Position numbers and translations under genes: made by a program
Assembly: GCF_040706615.1 (NCBI RefSeq)
Contig: NZ_JAPDRF010000003.1
Coordinates: 62,001 to 126,000, forward strand
From: Lentisalinibacter sediminis
GTDB taxonomy: Bacteria > Pseudomonadota > Gammaproteobacteria > Steroidobacterales > Woeseiaceae
DNA: 64,000 nucleotides
Direction of reading: 5' to 3'
Shown here: positions 23,076-33,575 of the stretch, piece after piece
Numbering within the stretch: the stretch's first letter is position 1
Layout of the letters: every line of letters begins with the position of its first letter
Notes under the pieces: generated by a model
What the model was told of the DNA's origin: nothing
Seen by the model: only the letters and a program-made list of their open reading frames with translations
Database searches by the model: none

Positions 23076-25870
23076 TCATCGACGAACTCAGGAGGCGCCG
23101 CGTATTCAGATCGGTCGCCGCCTATGTCGTCGCCTGCTGGGTGGTCATCGAGGCGGCGGACGTCATCTTCCCCTATCTCGGTCTGCCGGAATCGGCGGTC
23201 CGCACCGTCATCCTGGCTGCCATCGCGGGCTTCCCGCTGATCCTGGTGCTGGCCTGGTTCTTCGACATCACACCGGAGGGCATCGTCCGCACGCCGGACC
23301 GGGGCGAGGCCGCCGAACCGTCGCGGCGGCTGTTCGGCCGCTGGACCGACGCGGTGCTCCTCGGGCTGCTCGCCGTCGCCATCGCCTACATCGTCAGCGA
23401 GCGCTTCGGCGCCGAGGACACCGAACGTGCCGCCGGCAAGCTGGGCTCCATCGCGGTTCTGCCGTTCGACGATCTCAGCCCGAACAGGGACAACGCCTAC
23501 CTGGGTGACGGCATCGCCGAGGAGCTCCTGCACACCCTCGCCCGCGTGGACGGGCTGCGGGTGGCGGCCAGGACTTCGTCCTTCGTCTTCCGCAACACGG
23601 ACCGCAGCATCCCGGAGATCGGCGAGGCACTCAATGTGGCGACCGTACTCGAGGGCAGCGTGCGCAAGGACGACAGCGCGAACCGGGTCCGCGTGACGGC
23701 ACAGCTCATCGACGCCAGTGACGGTTTCCATCTCTGGTCGGAGACCTACGAGGGCCCGCTGGACGACGTGTTCCTGATCCAGGACGAGATCGCCACCGCC
23801 ATCGCCCGCAAGCTGGAATTCACCCTGCTGGGCGGCGCTGCGGAGACGGCCGCGGAGGCCACCGGGAGCGTCGAGGCCTACGAGCTGTATCTGAAAGGCC
23901 GCACTGCCGCCCACGAGCGCACCGAGGAGGCACTGCTGCGGGCCCGCGACTACTACGCCAGGGCCACCGAGGCCGACCCGGGCTACGCACTCGCCTACAC
24001 CGGCCTCGCGGACACGCTCTCCCTGCTGATCGACTACGGCAACGAACGCCTGGACGACGTGACGCCCCGGGTCGAGGAACTGGTCAACCGGGCGTTCGAG
24101 CTGGATCCGGACCTGCCGGAGGCCTGGGCTTCGCTGGGGCTGTTGCGCCTGCAGCAGGCCCAGTACGCCGCCGCGGAGGAGGCACTGAACCGGTCCCTCT
24201 CGCTGGACCCCGCCAACGAGGAGACGCTGACCTGGTACGGCAGCGTACTGCTCGCCCAGGACCGCTACCGTGACGCTCTCAGCACCTATCTGCGCGCCTA
24301 CGACCGTGATCCCCTCTCGATCCCGCTCAATACCAACCTGGGCAACCTGCTTGGCACGATGGGCCGCCACCTCCAGGCCGAGACCCACTTCCGCCGGCTG
24401 CTCGAGTTGCAGCCGGCGGAGATCGGCACCCACCACAACAACCTGATCCAGTCTGCCCACGCGCGCGGCAACCTGTCCGAGGCCTTGCGCTGGGCGGGTG
24501 CCGAGCTCGAGCGTGATCCCCGCAACCTGCTGGCTCTTTACTACCTCGTCGCTCTGCACACCGACCTGCGACAACCGAACGAGGCACGCCGCTGGCTGGC
24601 GGTCATGGAGCAGATGGATCCGGAGGATCCGTACACGCTGCAGGCGACGAGTCTCTGGTACGTGGCGAATGGACGCTACCGGGAAAACCTGGACTACGTG
24701 CGCGCCACGGCCGACCGCTATACGCGCAACCTGGAGCCCTACGGCGTGACGCTGCCACCCGGCCTCCTCGCCTGGCTCGGTTCGGCCAGTTTCTTCGCCG
24801 GCGAGCTGCAGGCGGCGCGGGATGCCTATGAGGAGGCGCTCAGCTACGACGGCGGCATCGCGGGACCGGTGGTCAACGAGACGAACCAGGCCTGGCTGCC
24901 CTGGATGATCCGGACCTACCGGCAACTCGGCCTCGAGGCGGAGGCCGGCCGACTGCTGGACGCGCTCCAGGCCTACCTCGAAGAGCGCCTCTCGGCCGGA
25001 ATCGACACGGCCAGCGCGCACGCCCAGTATGCGCAGGTGCTGTCATTGCGCGGCCGGCCGGAGGCCGCGCTGCGGGAACTGCGTGCGGCCGCGGAACGTG
25101 GTTTCCGCCAGGCCTACTATCTGGAGATCGCCGGAGACTTACAGGCGCTGCTGGATTCCGCCGGCGGCGGGCAGTTCCGGACGCTGCTGGACTCCTATAT
25201 CCAGCGCGACCGTGCCGCGCTCGCCAGTACCGGACCGGTCGAGCATGCCCTCCCCGCCAGGCCCAAAGCGATCGATCTCGACGCTTCCGAGCGGCAACGT
25301 TATGCGCGTCGCTACCGCCGGGAGGACGGTGCCATCGTGCAGATCGACGACACGCCGGAGGGGCTCGTCCTGTCCGTTCCCGGCGATCGCCCGCGCCTGA
25401 TGCAGCCTGCCTCGGAAACCGAGTTCTTTTTCGACGACTCGGCGGTCAGACTGCAGTTCGTGCTGGACGAGCGAGGACGACTACGGCACATGCTTTGGCA
25501 TGAATATGGCCACGAGCTGCGGGGCCGTCCGGCAGTGACCCGCCGCGAGGTGGCCGACTACGAGATCGACCCGATGATCCTGGACGACTATGTCGGTCGC
25601 TACGAGATCGAGGGTGTGGCCGGCGTGGAGCTGCGCCTCACCCGCCGTGACGACACGCTGTTCGGCGCGATCACGGGCCAGGCGGCCATCCCTTACCATC
25701 CGCTGGACGCCGACGAGTTCGGCAACGAACTGGTCGACGTCAGGCTGCGTTTCCGCCGCGACCGCACGGGGCGCGTGACCGGACTCGTCATCCGCCAGGA
25801 TGGCCGCGAGCTGGAGGCGCGGCGGGCCGGCGCAGAGCCGGCTAGCCCCCCTCGCGAAGATGCCGGTTGA
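23072..25870 (+). CDS. Membrane-anchored TolB/FlgO-like TPR protein with C-terminal DUF3471-type domains
   Basis: This 932-residue protein starts at a GTG that overlaps the peptidase stop. Residues 1-110 carry three membrane segments (VFRSVAAYVVACWVVIEAA, then TVILAAIAGFPLILVLAWFF, then VLLGLLAVAIAYIV). Next is a FlgO/TolB-N-like domain beginning IAVLPFDDLSPN at ~126 and then about ten TPR units (~290-700). The last ~210 residues hold two DUF3471-like beta modules, the second with LDDYVGRYEI. Such proteins are common in exoenzyme-rich proteobacteria, often in place of the winged-helix domain of CadC-type regulators. Its role is probably scaffolding or sensing in the envelope. The 3' end overlaps the convergent S9 peptidase by 29 bp. 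Confidence 0.83.
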   Translation: MIIDELRRRRVFRSVAAYVVACWVVIEAADVIFPYLGLPESAVRTVILAAIAGFPLILVLAWFFDITPEGIVRTPDRGEAAEPSRRLFGRWTDAVLLGLLAVAIAYIVSERFGAEDTERAAGKLGSIAVLPFDDLSPNRDNAYLGDGIAEELLHTLARVDGLRVAARTSSFVFRNTDRSIPEIGEALNVATVLEGSVRKDDSANRVRVTAQLIDASDGFHLWSETYEGPLDDVFLIQDEIATAIARKLEFTLLGGAAETAAEATGSVEAYELYLKGRTAAHERTEEALLRARDYYARATEADPGYALAYTGLADTLSLLIDYGNERLDDVTPRVEELVNRAFELDPDLPEAWASLGLLRLQQAQYAAAEEALNRSLSLDPANEETLTWYGSVLLAQDRYRDALSTYLRAYDRDPLSIPLNTNLGNLLGTMGRHLQAETHFRRLLELQPAEIGTHHNNLIQSAHARGNLSEALRWAGAELERDPRNLLALYYLVALHTDLRQPNEARRWLAVMEQMDPEDPYTLQATSLWYVANGRYRENLDYVRATADRYTRNLEPYGVTLPPGLLAWLGSASFFAGELQAARDAYEEALSYDGGIAGPVVNETNQAWLPWMIRTYRQLGLEAEAGRLLDALQAYLEERLSAGIDTASAHAQYAQVLSLRGRPEAALRELRAAAERGFRQAYYLEIAGDLQALLDSAGGGQFRTLLDSYIQRDRAALASTGPVEHALPARPKAIDLDASERQRYARRYRREDGAIVQIDDTPEGLVLSVPGDRPRLMQPASETEFFFDDSAVRLQFVLDERGRLRHMLWHEYGHELRGRPAVTRREVADYEIDPMILDDYVGRYEIEGVAGVELRLTRRDDTLFGAITGQAAIPYHPLDADEFGNELVDVRLRFRRDRTGRVTGLVIRQDGRELEARRAGAEPASPPREDAG

Positions 25871-27914
25871 ACCAGTCGATGATGAGGCGCAGCCGCTCCG
25901 CCCGCTTCGACGGCGCACCGTCCCGTGACAGGCCGTGGCTCTCGCCCGGCATCACCACCAGCTCGGCCGGCTTGCCGAGCTGCTTCAGCGCCGTGTAGTA
26001 CTGCAGGCCCTGTTCCAGCGGCGTGCGGAAGTCGTCGTCGCTGTGGATGATCTGCACCGGCGTCGTTACCCGGTCCACCAGCATCAGCGGCGAACGCGAC
26101 AGGTAGCCTTCCGGGTCGCGCCAGGGGTAGTCCCGGAACCAGCGCGCGGTCACGTAGCGGTTGATGTCGGTGGTGCCGACGAAGCTCAGCCAGTTGGTGA
26201 CGGACCGATGTGCCGAAGCGGCGCGGAAACGCTCCGTCTGCCCCACCACCCAAGTGGTCAGCAGCCCGCCGCCGCTGCCGCCGGCCACACCGAGGCGTTC
26301 AGCGTCGATGTACTCGCGCTCCGCCACCGCGTCGACGACAGCCATCAGGTCGCGGAAGTCGTCGCCCGGGTAGCGGTACTGGATGACGTTGCCGAAGACC
26401 TCGCCGTAGCCCGTGCTGCCGCGAGGATTGGCGATGAGCACGAAGTAGCCCGCTGCCGCCAGCACCTGGAACTCGTGGAAGAAGTTCGTCCCGTACATCG
26501 AATGCGGGCCGCCGTGGATATAGAGGATCAGCGGGTGGCGCTGGCGCATATCGAAGCGCGGCGGCTGAATCAGCCAGGCCTGTATCGGCGTGCCGTCGAA
26601 AGAATTGACCCGGAGCTCCTCGTACTCCGCGAAGCGCGGATATTCCAGATAGGCGCCATTCAGGGACGTGCGCTGGCGCCAGCCCCCGCGCTGCGCCCGC
26701 TCCGGCGGGAAGGTCACGATCTGCGGCGGCGAGTCCGGCCGGCTGTAGACCGCGGCGATGCTGCCGTCGGCCGCCACGTCGAACTCGCGGATGTCCCCCT
26801 CGTCGAAATCGGTGACCGGCGAGACGACGCCGTCGTCGACGCCGGCCCGCAGCAGCTGCACCCGGCCCTCCACCGCCGCCGTGAAATACAGGCTGCGGCT
26901 GTCGGCCGACCAGGCGAGCCGGCGTGCCGGTCCGAACGGCGGGTTGACGTCACCGGCCATCGTATCGGCGACACCCGCCGGCCAGTCCGCCGTCAGGTTT
27001 CGCCGCTCGCTGCCGTCCGGACGCATCACGTAGAGCTCGTCCGGACGATAGCTGACCGGGGGCTCGCCGTCGTCGAAGCCGGTCCAGGCGATCCAGCTCC
27101 CGTCCGGCGACGGCAGCGGATTGTCGTCGGGCCCGTCGCGGTCCGTGATGGCCCGCGGGGCGCCGCTGCCGTCGGCCGCAACGGCGTAGAGTTCCGTATC
27201 GCCCAGCGCCAGCGCCTCCTCGGAATCCCAGGCGGCGCTGAAGTAGAGAGTGGCCCCGTCCGCACTCCAGACGGGCACCCCGGCCCCGAATTCGTGCTCG
27301 GTGAGCCAGAGGGGCACCGTTCGCGGTTCCGTCACGACCACGACGCCGAGCTGCGCCGCGCCTGGCCGCCGGTAGCCCTCCCGGCCGTCCCGCCGAGTGA
27401 GCAGGCGGTCGGTGACGTAGGACTCGTCCTGCTCCGGCTCGGCCGCCGGACTTGCCAGTATCGCGATGCGGCGGCTGTCCGGCGCCCAGGCGAAAGCGCG
27501 CACGCCTCCTTCCGCGGCAGTGACCTGCATCGCGTCGCCGCCGCCCGCCCGCAATACGTAGACCTGGGCGGCGCCGCCCCGGCGGGACAGAAACGCGAGG
27601 ATCCGGCCGTCCGGTGACCAGGCCGGCGCGTAGTCGGCAGCCGCATCCGTCGTCAGACGGCGCTCGCCCGACGCCCCGATCAGCCACAGGTCTGCGTGGT
27701 AGCCGTCCGCCCCGGCGTCGGTGCCGAAACGGGTATACACGATGCGTTCGCCGTTGGCATTGCCATTCGCATTGCCATTCGCATTGCCAGAGGGAGCGTA
27801 GCGGGGGCTGCCCGCGTATTCCCAGTCGAGCAGTGATTCCTCGGTGAGCGGCGCCGCCGCCAGCGGGAGTGCGGCGGCCAGTACGAGCGCTGCGACCGGC
27901 AGTGTCGGCTTCAT
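25842..27914 (-). CDS. S9 family (prolyl oligopeptidase/acylaminoacyl-type) serine peptidase, exported
   Basis: This 690-residue protein has a signal peptide (ALVLAAALPLAAAP), a beta-propeller of WD40/TolB-like blades (LTTDAAADYAPAWSPDGR, VRAFAWAPDSRRIA and more) and a C-terminal alpha/beta hydrolase with nucleophile Ser547 in GGSGGG, Asp in HSDDDFRTP and His in GESHGLS. It cleaves peptides or blocked N-termini in the periplasm or medium. Just after the signal peptide a 12-bp DNA repeat encodes a tandem NANG stretch absent from typical family members. It lies convergent to the TolB-TPR gene, making a peptidase-rich neighbourhood. Confidence 0.9.
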   Translation of the reverse strand: MKPTLPVAALVLAAALPLAAAPLTEESLLDWEYAGSPRYAPSGNANGNANGNANGERIVYTRFGTDAGADGYHADLWLIGASGERRLTTDAAADYAPAWSPDGRILAFLSRRGGAAQVYVLRAGGGDAMQVTAAEGGVRAFAWAPDSRRIAILASPAAEPEQDESYVTDRLLTRRDGREGYRRPGAAQLGVVVVTEPRTVPLWLTEHEFGAGVPVWSADGATLYFSAAWDSEEALALGDTELYAVAADGSGAPRAITDRDGPDDNPLPSPDGSWIAWTGFDDGEPPVSYRPDELYVMRPDGSERRNLTADWPAGVADTMAGDVNPPFGPARRLAWSADSRSLYFTAAVEGRVQLLRAGVDDGVVSPVTDFDEGDIREFDVAADGSIAAVYSRPDSPPQIVTFPPERAQRGGWRQRTSLNGAYLEYPRFAEYEELRVNSFDGTPIQAWLIQPPRFDMRQRHPLILYIHGGPHSMYGTNFFHEFQVLAAAGYFVLIANPRGSTGYGEVFGNVIQYRYPGDDFRDLMAVVDAVAEREYIDAERLGVAGGSGGGLLTTWVVGQTERFRAASAHRSVTNWLSFVGTTDINRYVTARWFRDYPWRDPEGYLSRSPLMLVDRVTTPVQIIHSDDDFRTPLEQGLQYYTALKQLGKPAELVVMPGESHGLSRDGAPSKRAERLRLIIDWFNRHLREGG
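27757..27788 (-). repeat. 12-bp tandem repeat encoding NANG in the S9 peptidase
   Basis: About 2.7 copies of GCATTGCCATTC (plus strand) lie head to tail, in frame, encoding Asn-Ala-Asn-Gly units near residue 45 of the peptidase. Because the unit is a multiple of three, gain or loss by slipped-strand mispairing keeps the frame. Confidence 0.85.
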
Positions 27915-28047
27915 CGGCGATACCTCATAACGAGCGGGATTCTAGCAGCCGGCGGCAAATCTCTGTGGCGTGACCTGGCGCAAGCCCTCACCCATGGTGG
28001 ATGGTCTAGCATGTAGCGGCACTGTTAACGAGCAATGGGCGGCCAAC

Positions 28048-28067
28048 GGACGAGCTATGGACGAGTT

Positions 28068-28076
<9 letters not shown>
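28048..28076 (+). repeat. 11-bp tandem repeat around the AAA ATPase start codon
   Basis: GGACGAGCTAT, GGACGAGTTAT and a partial GGACGAG follow one another. The second unit ends in the AT of the proposed ATG at 28068 and the first unit also carries an ATG at its junction. The GGA of each unit could serve as a weak ribosome site. Confidence 0.7.
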
Positions 28077-29552
<1,476 letters not shown>

Positions 29553-29627
29553 GTCGGACAGGGCGCCCGCCGCTCGCGACACGCGCCGCATGTCCGCCCG
29601 CACGGGCGCGCATGCTAGACTTTTCCC

Positions 29628-31487
29628 ATGGCATCGGAAAGAAATAACAAGATCGATGCTCCGGCCGCCGTCATCGACGACGACCCCACCGACGAGTTGC
29701 GCGCGCTGGGCGGCGGCGCGAGCGAAGACGGGACGGCCGAGCTGCACGGCCTCGACGCAGAGACGGTCACCAGGGAAGAGAAGATTCTCTCCCTGCAGAC
29801 CGACCTGGAAGAGCGCGGCGAGCGCATTCGCTCCCTGGAGAGCCGGCTGGCGCAGATGCAATCCCGCTGGGACGAGATCGAGCAGGAGCTGGCCGAGAGG
29901 GAGAGCACCGCGGCGGCCCTGCGCCAGGAGCTGGACACCGCCCGGGATCGCATCGCCGTCCAGCAGGAACAGCTGAATGATGCCGCCGACCGCGGCGCCG
30001 GCCTGACCGAAGCGCTGGCCGCCGGAGAGCGGCAGCTCGCCGACGCCGGGGGCGAACGGAAGCGGCTCGAAGGGGAGCTCAGCCGCTTGCGCGAGGAGAC
30101 GGCGCGGCTGCAGCAGGCACTGGCCGAGGCCGAGCAGCAGGACTCGCGCCTGCGTTCCGGCCTTTCGCTGCTGGTGCGCACGCGGCGCGAGGCGGGCCGC
30201 GCGAAACGGGATGCCGTACGACTGACCCGGCGGCTCGCTCGCCGGGAGGCCACGGGGCGGGCGCTCGAACGGGAACTGGCCCGGGTCCGGAGCGAGAACG
30301 ACGAGCTGCACCGGCGGCTGGAGGGCCAGGACGCACGTAGCCGGGAACTCGAGGCCGCCGCAGCCGAGATGGAAGGCCGGCTCGAGGAGAGCGCCGACTG
30401 GCGCGAACAGGCCGAGGAACACTCCCGTACTCTCGCCGAGGTGCGCGTCGCCGCCGCGGAACTCGGCAGCCGTATCGAGGAGCGCGACGAGACCATCCGC
30501 CGGCTGGAGGCCGACAACGAGCGCCTCGCCGGCGAGGCCGCCACGCTGCGCGCCGCGCTGGAAGAGGCGAATCGGTCCCGGGCGGAAGTCGACGGCGAGC
30601 TGGAGAAACGCAGCAGCGAGCTGGCGCACTTGCGCCAGGAACTCGGCCGGCGCACCGACGAGCAGGACGAGATGATCGGCCGCCTGGAGGCCGACAACGA
30701 GCGGCTCGGCAGCGACGCCGCCGCGCTGCGCACGGCGCTGGATGAGGCGCGCATGGCGGCCGCCGAAGCGGCAAGGGCCCGAGCCGAGTCGGCCGGCGAA
30801 CTCGAGGAGCGCGGCGAGGAACTGCAGCAGGTCTGGCACGAGCTGTGCGAACGGGACCAGGAACTGGAGAAGGCCCGGTCGCGGCTGGCGCAGATGGAGA
30901 GCCGGGTCGACGATCTGAAGGGCCGCCTGGCCTCACGGGAATCCCGCGAGGAAGCCGATGCCGCCGCAATGGAGTCGCTGCGCGGCGAGCTGCACGAGAC
31001 CCGCATCGAACTCGCCGACGCCCTCACCCGCAGCGGCGAACTGTCCAAGGAGCTCGAGCAGCTGCGCGAGCATATCTCGAGGCTGGGCACTATCGAGGCG
31101 TCGATGGAGAACCTCGACGCCCGCATGGCGCGCAGCATGGTCGGCGACGATGAGTCCGGCCCCGAACAGACGCGGGTCGGCCGGTCGCTTATCGCCGAGG
31201 TCAACGGCCAGGATATCCGCTACCCCCTGTTCCGCGAACGCATCACCATCGGCCGCACGGCCGGCAACGACATCCAGCTGAAGACCCCGTTCGTCAGCCG
31301 CTTCCACGCGGCGATCATTAACGAGACCGACCGGGTGCACGTTGTGGACCTCGGCAGCAAGAACGGCATCTACGTGAATGGCGAGCGCACACCGCGGGCC
31401 GATCTGAGACCCGGTGATACGCTGGTGATCGGCGACAGCCGTTTCCGCTACCAGGAGACGCCACGGGATTCCGGCGCCGACGCCTGA
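29628..31487 (+). CDS. Long coiled-coil protein with C-terminal FHA domain
   Basis: This 619-residue protein has a ~50-residue disordered start, then about 450 residues of charged coiled coil, and an FHA domain at the end (about 525-612). The FHA signature residues Gly542-Arg543, Ser557-Arg558-x-His560 and the later SKNGIYVNG are all present, so it should bind phosphothreonine. The coiled coil holds an internal duplication: RIEERDETIRRLEADNERL and RTDEQDEMIGRLEADNERL are near copies. There is no signal peptide or membrane segment. It follows the AAA ATPase and ends in a short tandem repeat. No Ser/Thr kinase is present in the window, so its phospho-partner is elsewhere. Confidence 0.88.
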   Translation: MASERNNKIDAPAAVIDDDPTDELRALGGGASEDGTAELHGLDAETVTREEKILSLQTDLEERGERIRSLESRLAQMQSRWDEIEQELAERESTAAALRQELDTARDRIAVQQEQLNDAADRGAGLTEALAAGERQLADAGGERKRLEGELSRLREETARLQQALAEAEQQDSRLRSGLSLLVRTRREAGRAKRDAVRLTRRLARREATGRALERELARVRSENDELHRRLEGQDARSRELEAAAAEMEGRLEESADWREQAEEHSRTLAEVRVAAAELGSRIEERDETIRRLEADNERLAGEAATLRAALEEANRSRAEVDGELEKRSSELAHLRQELGRRTDEQDEMIGRLEADNERLGSDAAALRTALDEARMAAAEAARARAESAGELEERGEELQQVWHELCERDQELEKARSRLAQMESRVDDLKGRLASRESREEADAAAMESLRGELHETRIELADALTRSGELSKELEQLREHISRLGTIEASMENLDARMARSMVGDDESGPEQTRVGRSLIAEVNGQDIRYPLFRERITIGRTAGNDIQLKTPFVSRFHAAIINETDRVHVVDLGSKNGIYVNGERTPRADLRPGDTLVIGDSRFRYQETPRDSGADA

Positions 31488-31505
31488 TTGTGAGCTGATT
31501 GTGAG
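31484..31505 (+). repeat. 11-bp tandem duplication spanning the FHA gene stop codon
   Basis: CTGATTGTGAG occurs twice head to tail. The first copy includes the TGA stop of the FHA gene and the second gives an out-of-frame TGA. The second copy also forms TGATT-N8-AATCA with the bases that follow. Confidence 0.8.
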
Positions 31506-31589
31506 CCCAATCACGGACTAGACTCGACACCTGCGCTACTCTCGGCGACGCTGGGGAGACCGCACGAGGTCGGGACGGATGCGCCACTG

Positions 31590-31859
31590 ATGGGCAGCAG
31601 GGAAGCACAGGCAACGGGCGCAGGCACGCTCCGAGTCATGAGCCGGTCGCTGGCGAATCGCCGCGTCTGGCTGCCCACGCTGCTGTACGAGGCCCTTCCC
31701 TATTTCTACATAACGGCCGGCTTCCTGGCCCTGTTCGCCACCCTGTACGTCAGCGGCTGGTACTGGGTGGTACCGTATTACCTGCTCTTCGCGGGCTGCT
31801 GCCTGCATCTCGGCGCCCGCATCTGGCGCCGGCGCCGGCGCGAGCGCCTACGCCCCTGA
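31590..31859 (+). CDS. Small membrane protein of unknown function
   Basis: This 89-residue protein has two membrane segments (PYFYITAGFLALFATLYVS and WVVPYYLLFAGCCLHLGA) followed by a very basic C-terminus (RRRRRER), which should stay cytoplasmic. An internal ATG at 31638 would give 73 residues and may be the real start, because neither has a clear Shine-Dalgarno. The 3' end overlaps convergent chaC by 12 bp. I do not recognise a family. Confidence 0.65.
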   Translation: MGSREAQATGAGTLRVMSRSLANRRVWLPTLLYEALPYFYITAGFLALFATLYVSGWYWVVPYYLLFAGCCLHLGARIWRRRRRERLRP

Positions 31860-32405
31860 GTCAGGGCCCGCCCGGCGCAGCAAAGCCTCCAGCGCAAACA
31901 CCTCTTCGTGCTCCGGCGCACCGAGTCCGCGCAGCGCCTCGGCCAGACGAAGCACGTACTCCGAATTCGGCCCGCTCGGACCGACACTCATCCGGATCTG
32001 CCGCGCCATCTCGTCGAGCCGTGCCGGCCCGAGATAATGCTGGCCCGCCGGATCGGCGATATAGGTAATGGCCTCGCCGCGTCGGCCGTCGTCCAGTTCG
32101 ACGCCGAGGATGCGTTTCAGGTAACCATTCTTCTCGCGATGGTCGAGGTAGGTCAGCACCTCTTCGCGCGAGCCGGTGTGGATACGGTAGGCGACCCCGC
32201 GGCAGCGGACACCCCACGCCGGCGCCAGCGTCGCCACCCGGCCGGGCCGGCCCGGCGTGCCGCGGTGATCCGTCGAGGCCTGCCAGAAGCGCCGCTGCAG
32301 ACCCTCGCTCCAGGCAGGCACGGCCTCGGCGTGTGGGAAGTCGGGCCGCCACACCAGCGAGCCATAACCGAAGATCCACAGTTCGTGTTCGCCGCTGTCG
32401 GCCAT
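31848..32405 (-). CDS. chaC: Gamma-glutamylcyclotransferase, ChaC type
   Basis: This 185-residue protein has the substrate loop FGYGSLVW near the N-terminus and the RGVAYRI and YLDHREKNGY segments of ChaC enzymes. ChaC releases 5-oxoproline from glutathione in the cytosol. The length is near the usual 180-230 residues. The start at 32405 is chosen because the motif begins ten residues later; a longer frame upstream lacks conservation. It is convergent with the small membrane protein gene. Confidence 0.9.
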   Translation of the reverse strand: MADSGEHELWIFGYGSLVWRPDFPHAEAVPAWSEGLQRRFWQASTDHRGTPGRPGRVATLAPAWGVRCRGVAYRIHTGSREEVLTYLDHREKNGYLKRILGVELDDGRRGEAITYIADPAGQHYLGPARLDEMARQIRMSVGPSGPNSEYVLRLAEALRGLGAPEHEEVFALEALLRRAGPDSGA

Positions 32406-32534
32406 GCGCACCTCGCGATATCCCGCTGCGGTCGATGCCCCGGGGCTTGATTCCGCCCGACAACTCACCGAGGATCGCCGCTGAATAACCACTGACTGGC
32501 CACTGAATGGCCGCCGGACGGACGGATTCTCGCA

Positions 32535-32834
32535 ATGGCAGAGGAAAAAAACGACATCGGAATCGCGACCATGCTGAAACGCGAGTCGCTGCTGACCGTC
32601 GCTCTGGTGCTCGCCGGCGTGCTCCTGCTGCCAGCGGCGGTCTACGGAGTCGGTTTCCTGATTTTCGGCGAATACCCGGAGGGCCTCGGGGGCTTCTACG
32701 GCGAAATCTGGGGCACGCTGGGGCGCGGCAGTCCCGGCACCTGGTTTCTCGTGCTCAGCCCCTGGCTGGTGGTGACGGTGGCCCGCCTGACCTGGCGCTC
32801 CATGCGCCGGCCCCGGCGCCGGTCGCCGGCGTAA
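32535..32834 (+). CDS. Small membrane protein of unknown function
   Basis: This 99-residue protein has a short charged start, two membrane segments (LLTVALVLAGVLLLPAAVYGV and TWFLVLSPWLVVTVARL) and a basic tail. The start region MAEEKNDIGIATML fits a cytosolic N-terminus. Coding bias matches the neighbourhood. I cannot name a family. It is divergent from chaC. Confidence 0.65.
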   Translation: MAEEKNDIGIATMLKRESLLTVALVLAGVLLLPAAVYGVGFLIFGEYPEGLGGFYGEIWGTLGRGSPGTWFLVLSPWLVVTVARLTWRSMRRPRRRSPA

Positions 32835-32858
32835 GCCCTGCCGACGGGGCCGCATAAC

Positions 32859-32874
32859 TGTGAACCCGGTCACA
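32859..32874. promoter_or_regulatory. Perfect CRP-type site TGTGA-N6-TCACA
   Basis: Both half-sites match the CRP consensus exactly with the correct six-base spacer. It lies ~65 bases upstream of the predicted start of the promoter at 32897-32924, which is close to a class I activation position. The Crp/Fnr protein in this window has a different recognition helix, so a separate CRP/Vfr protein would be the binder. Confidence 0.6.
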
Positions 32875-32896
32875 GAACTCTCATCAAATCAATGAA

Positions 32897-32924
32897 TTGA
32901 CGGGTAATTTGACAAAATTATGTA
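32897..32924 (+). promoter_or_regulatory. Candidate sigma-70 promoter of the 33011 gene
   Basis: TTGACG, a 16-base spacer and TATGTA in an AT-rich pocket. The -35 is good and the -10 is moderate. An overlapping TTGACA at 32909 has no good -10 partner. Confidence 0.4.
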
Positions 32925-33010
32925 AAGTTTGAGGTGCACGCTCTCCGGCAGACCGGATAATCGATTCGTCCGTAAAGGCATCGGCCCATCACGAAAAACA
33001 AATCCGATAA

Positions 33011-33388
33011 ATGACCTCGTACCTGAAAAAGCTGCTCGAAGAGCGACTGCTGGACCGCTTCCGGCCACGGCCGGCACCGGCACCGGCGCGCGGGGCCACA
33101 CCGCTCCTGAACCAGGTACTCGCCGAACAACGCGCAAGGCAGCGCAGGGAGTCGCACAATCGCGAACGATCGTCTCCGCCCTCGCCTCCCCGCATCGATC
33201 ACCTGCCGGCGGGCAGCCGTGTCGTCTCCAACGGCAATGGCAAGAACGTCTATCTGGGCGAGATCCCCGCCGACGACCGCGAAGAGTTGCTCAAATTGCT
33301 GGACGACCCTTCACTGTCGATCGATGAGGATCACGCGTTCGATCCCTATGACCACTCGGATTCCTGGCGCCGCGACGACCAGCGCTGA
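33011..33388 (+). CDS. Hypothetical protein with disordered proline-rich middle
   Basis: This 125-residue soluble protein begins with a basic amphipathic helix (SYLKKLLEERLLDRFRP), has a Pro/Ala/Arg-rich central stretch and ends in an acidic domain (DDREELLKLLDDPSLSIDEDHAFD). It has no signal or membrane segment. It follows a promoter with an upstream CRP-type site, so it may respond to cAMP. No family is recognised. The long 5' leader and the acidic tail are its only distinctive traits. Confidence 0.62.
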   Translation: MTSYLKKLLEERLLDRFRPRPAPAPARGATPLLNQVLAEQRARQRRESHNRERSSPPSPPRIDHLPAGSRVVSNGNGKNVYLGEIPADDREELLKLLDDPSLSIDEDHAFDPYDHSDSWRRDDQR

Positions 33389-33575
33389 GGGCGTCGCCGC
33401 TGCCGGCCGCGGTGGATACCGGTCGACGGCATCCGGAACGGCCATGGCCGCACTGTGCCTTGTTGACATAAGTTCTTGAATTAGCTCCAGGTTGTGACCT
33501 GATTCCTCGTTAGCTGCCACCGCCAGGTGCCAGACTGGCCTCCGCTGTCCCTGATGACCACGGAGGGTGCGGCCG

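Noticed and set aside
27757..27788. NANG repeat as a sign of eukaryotic transfer (malaria CSP has NANP)
   Set aside because: The repeat is short, in a bacterial S9 peptidase with normal codon use around it; similarity is coincidental.
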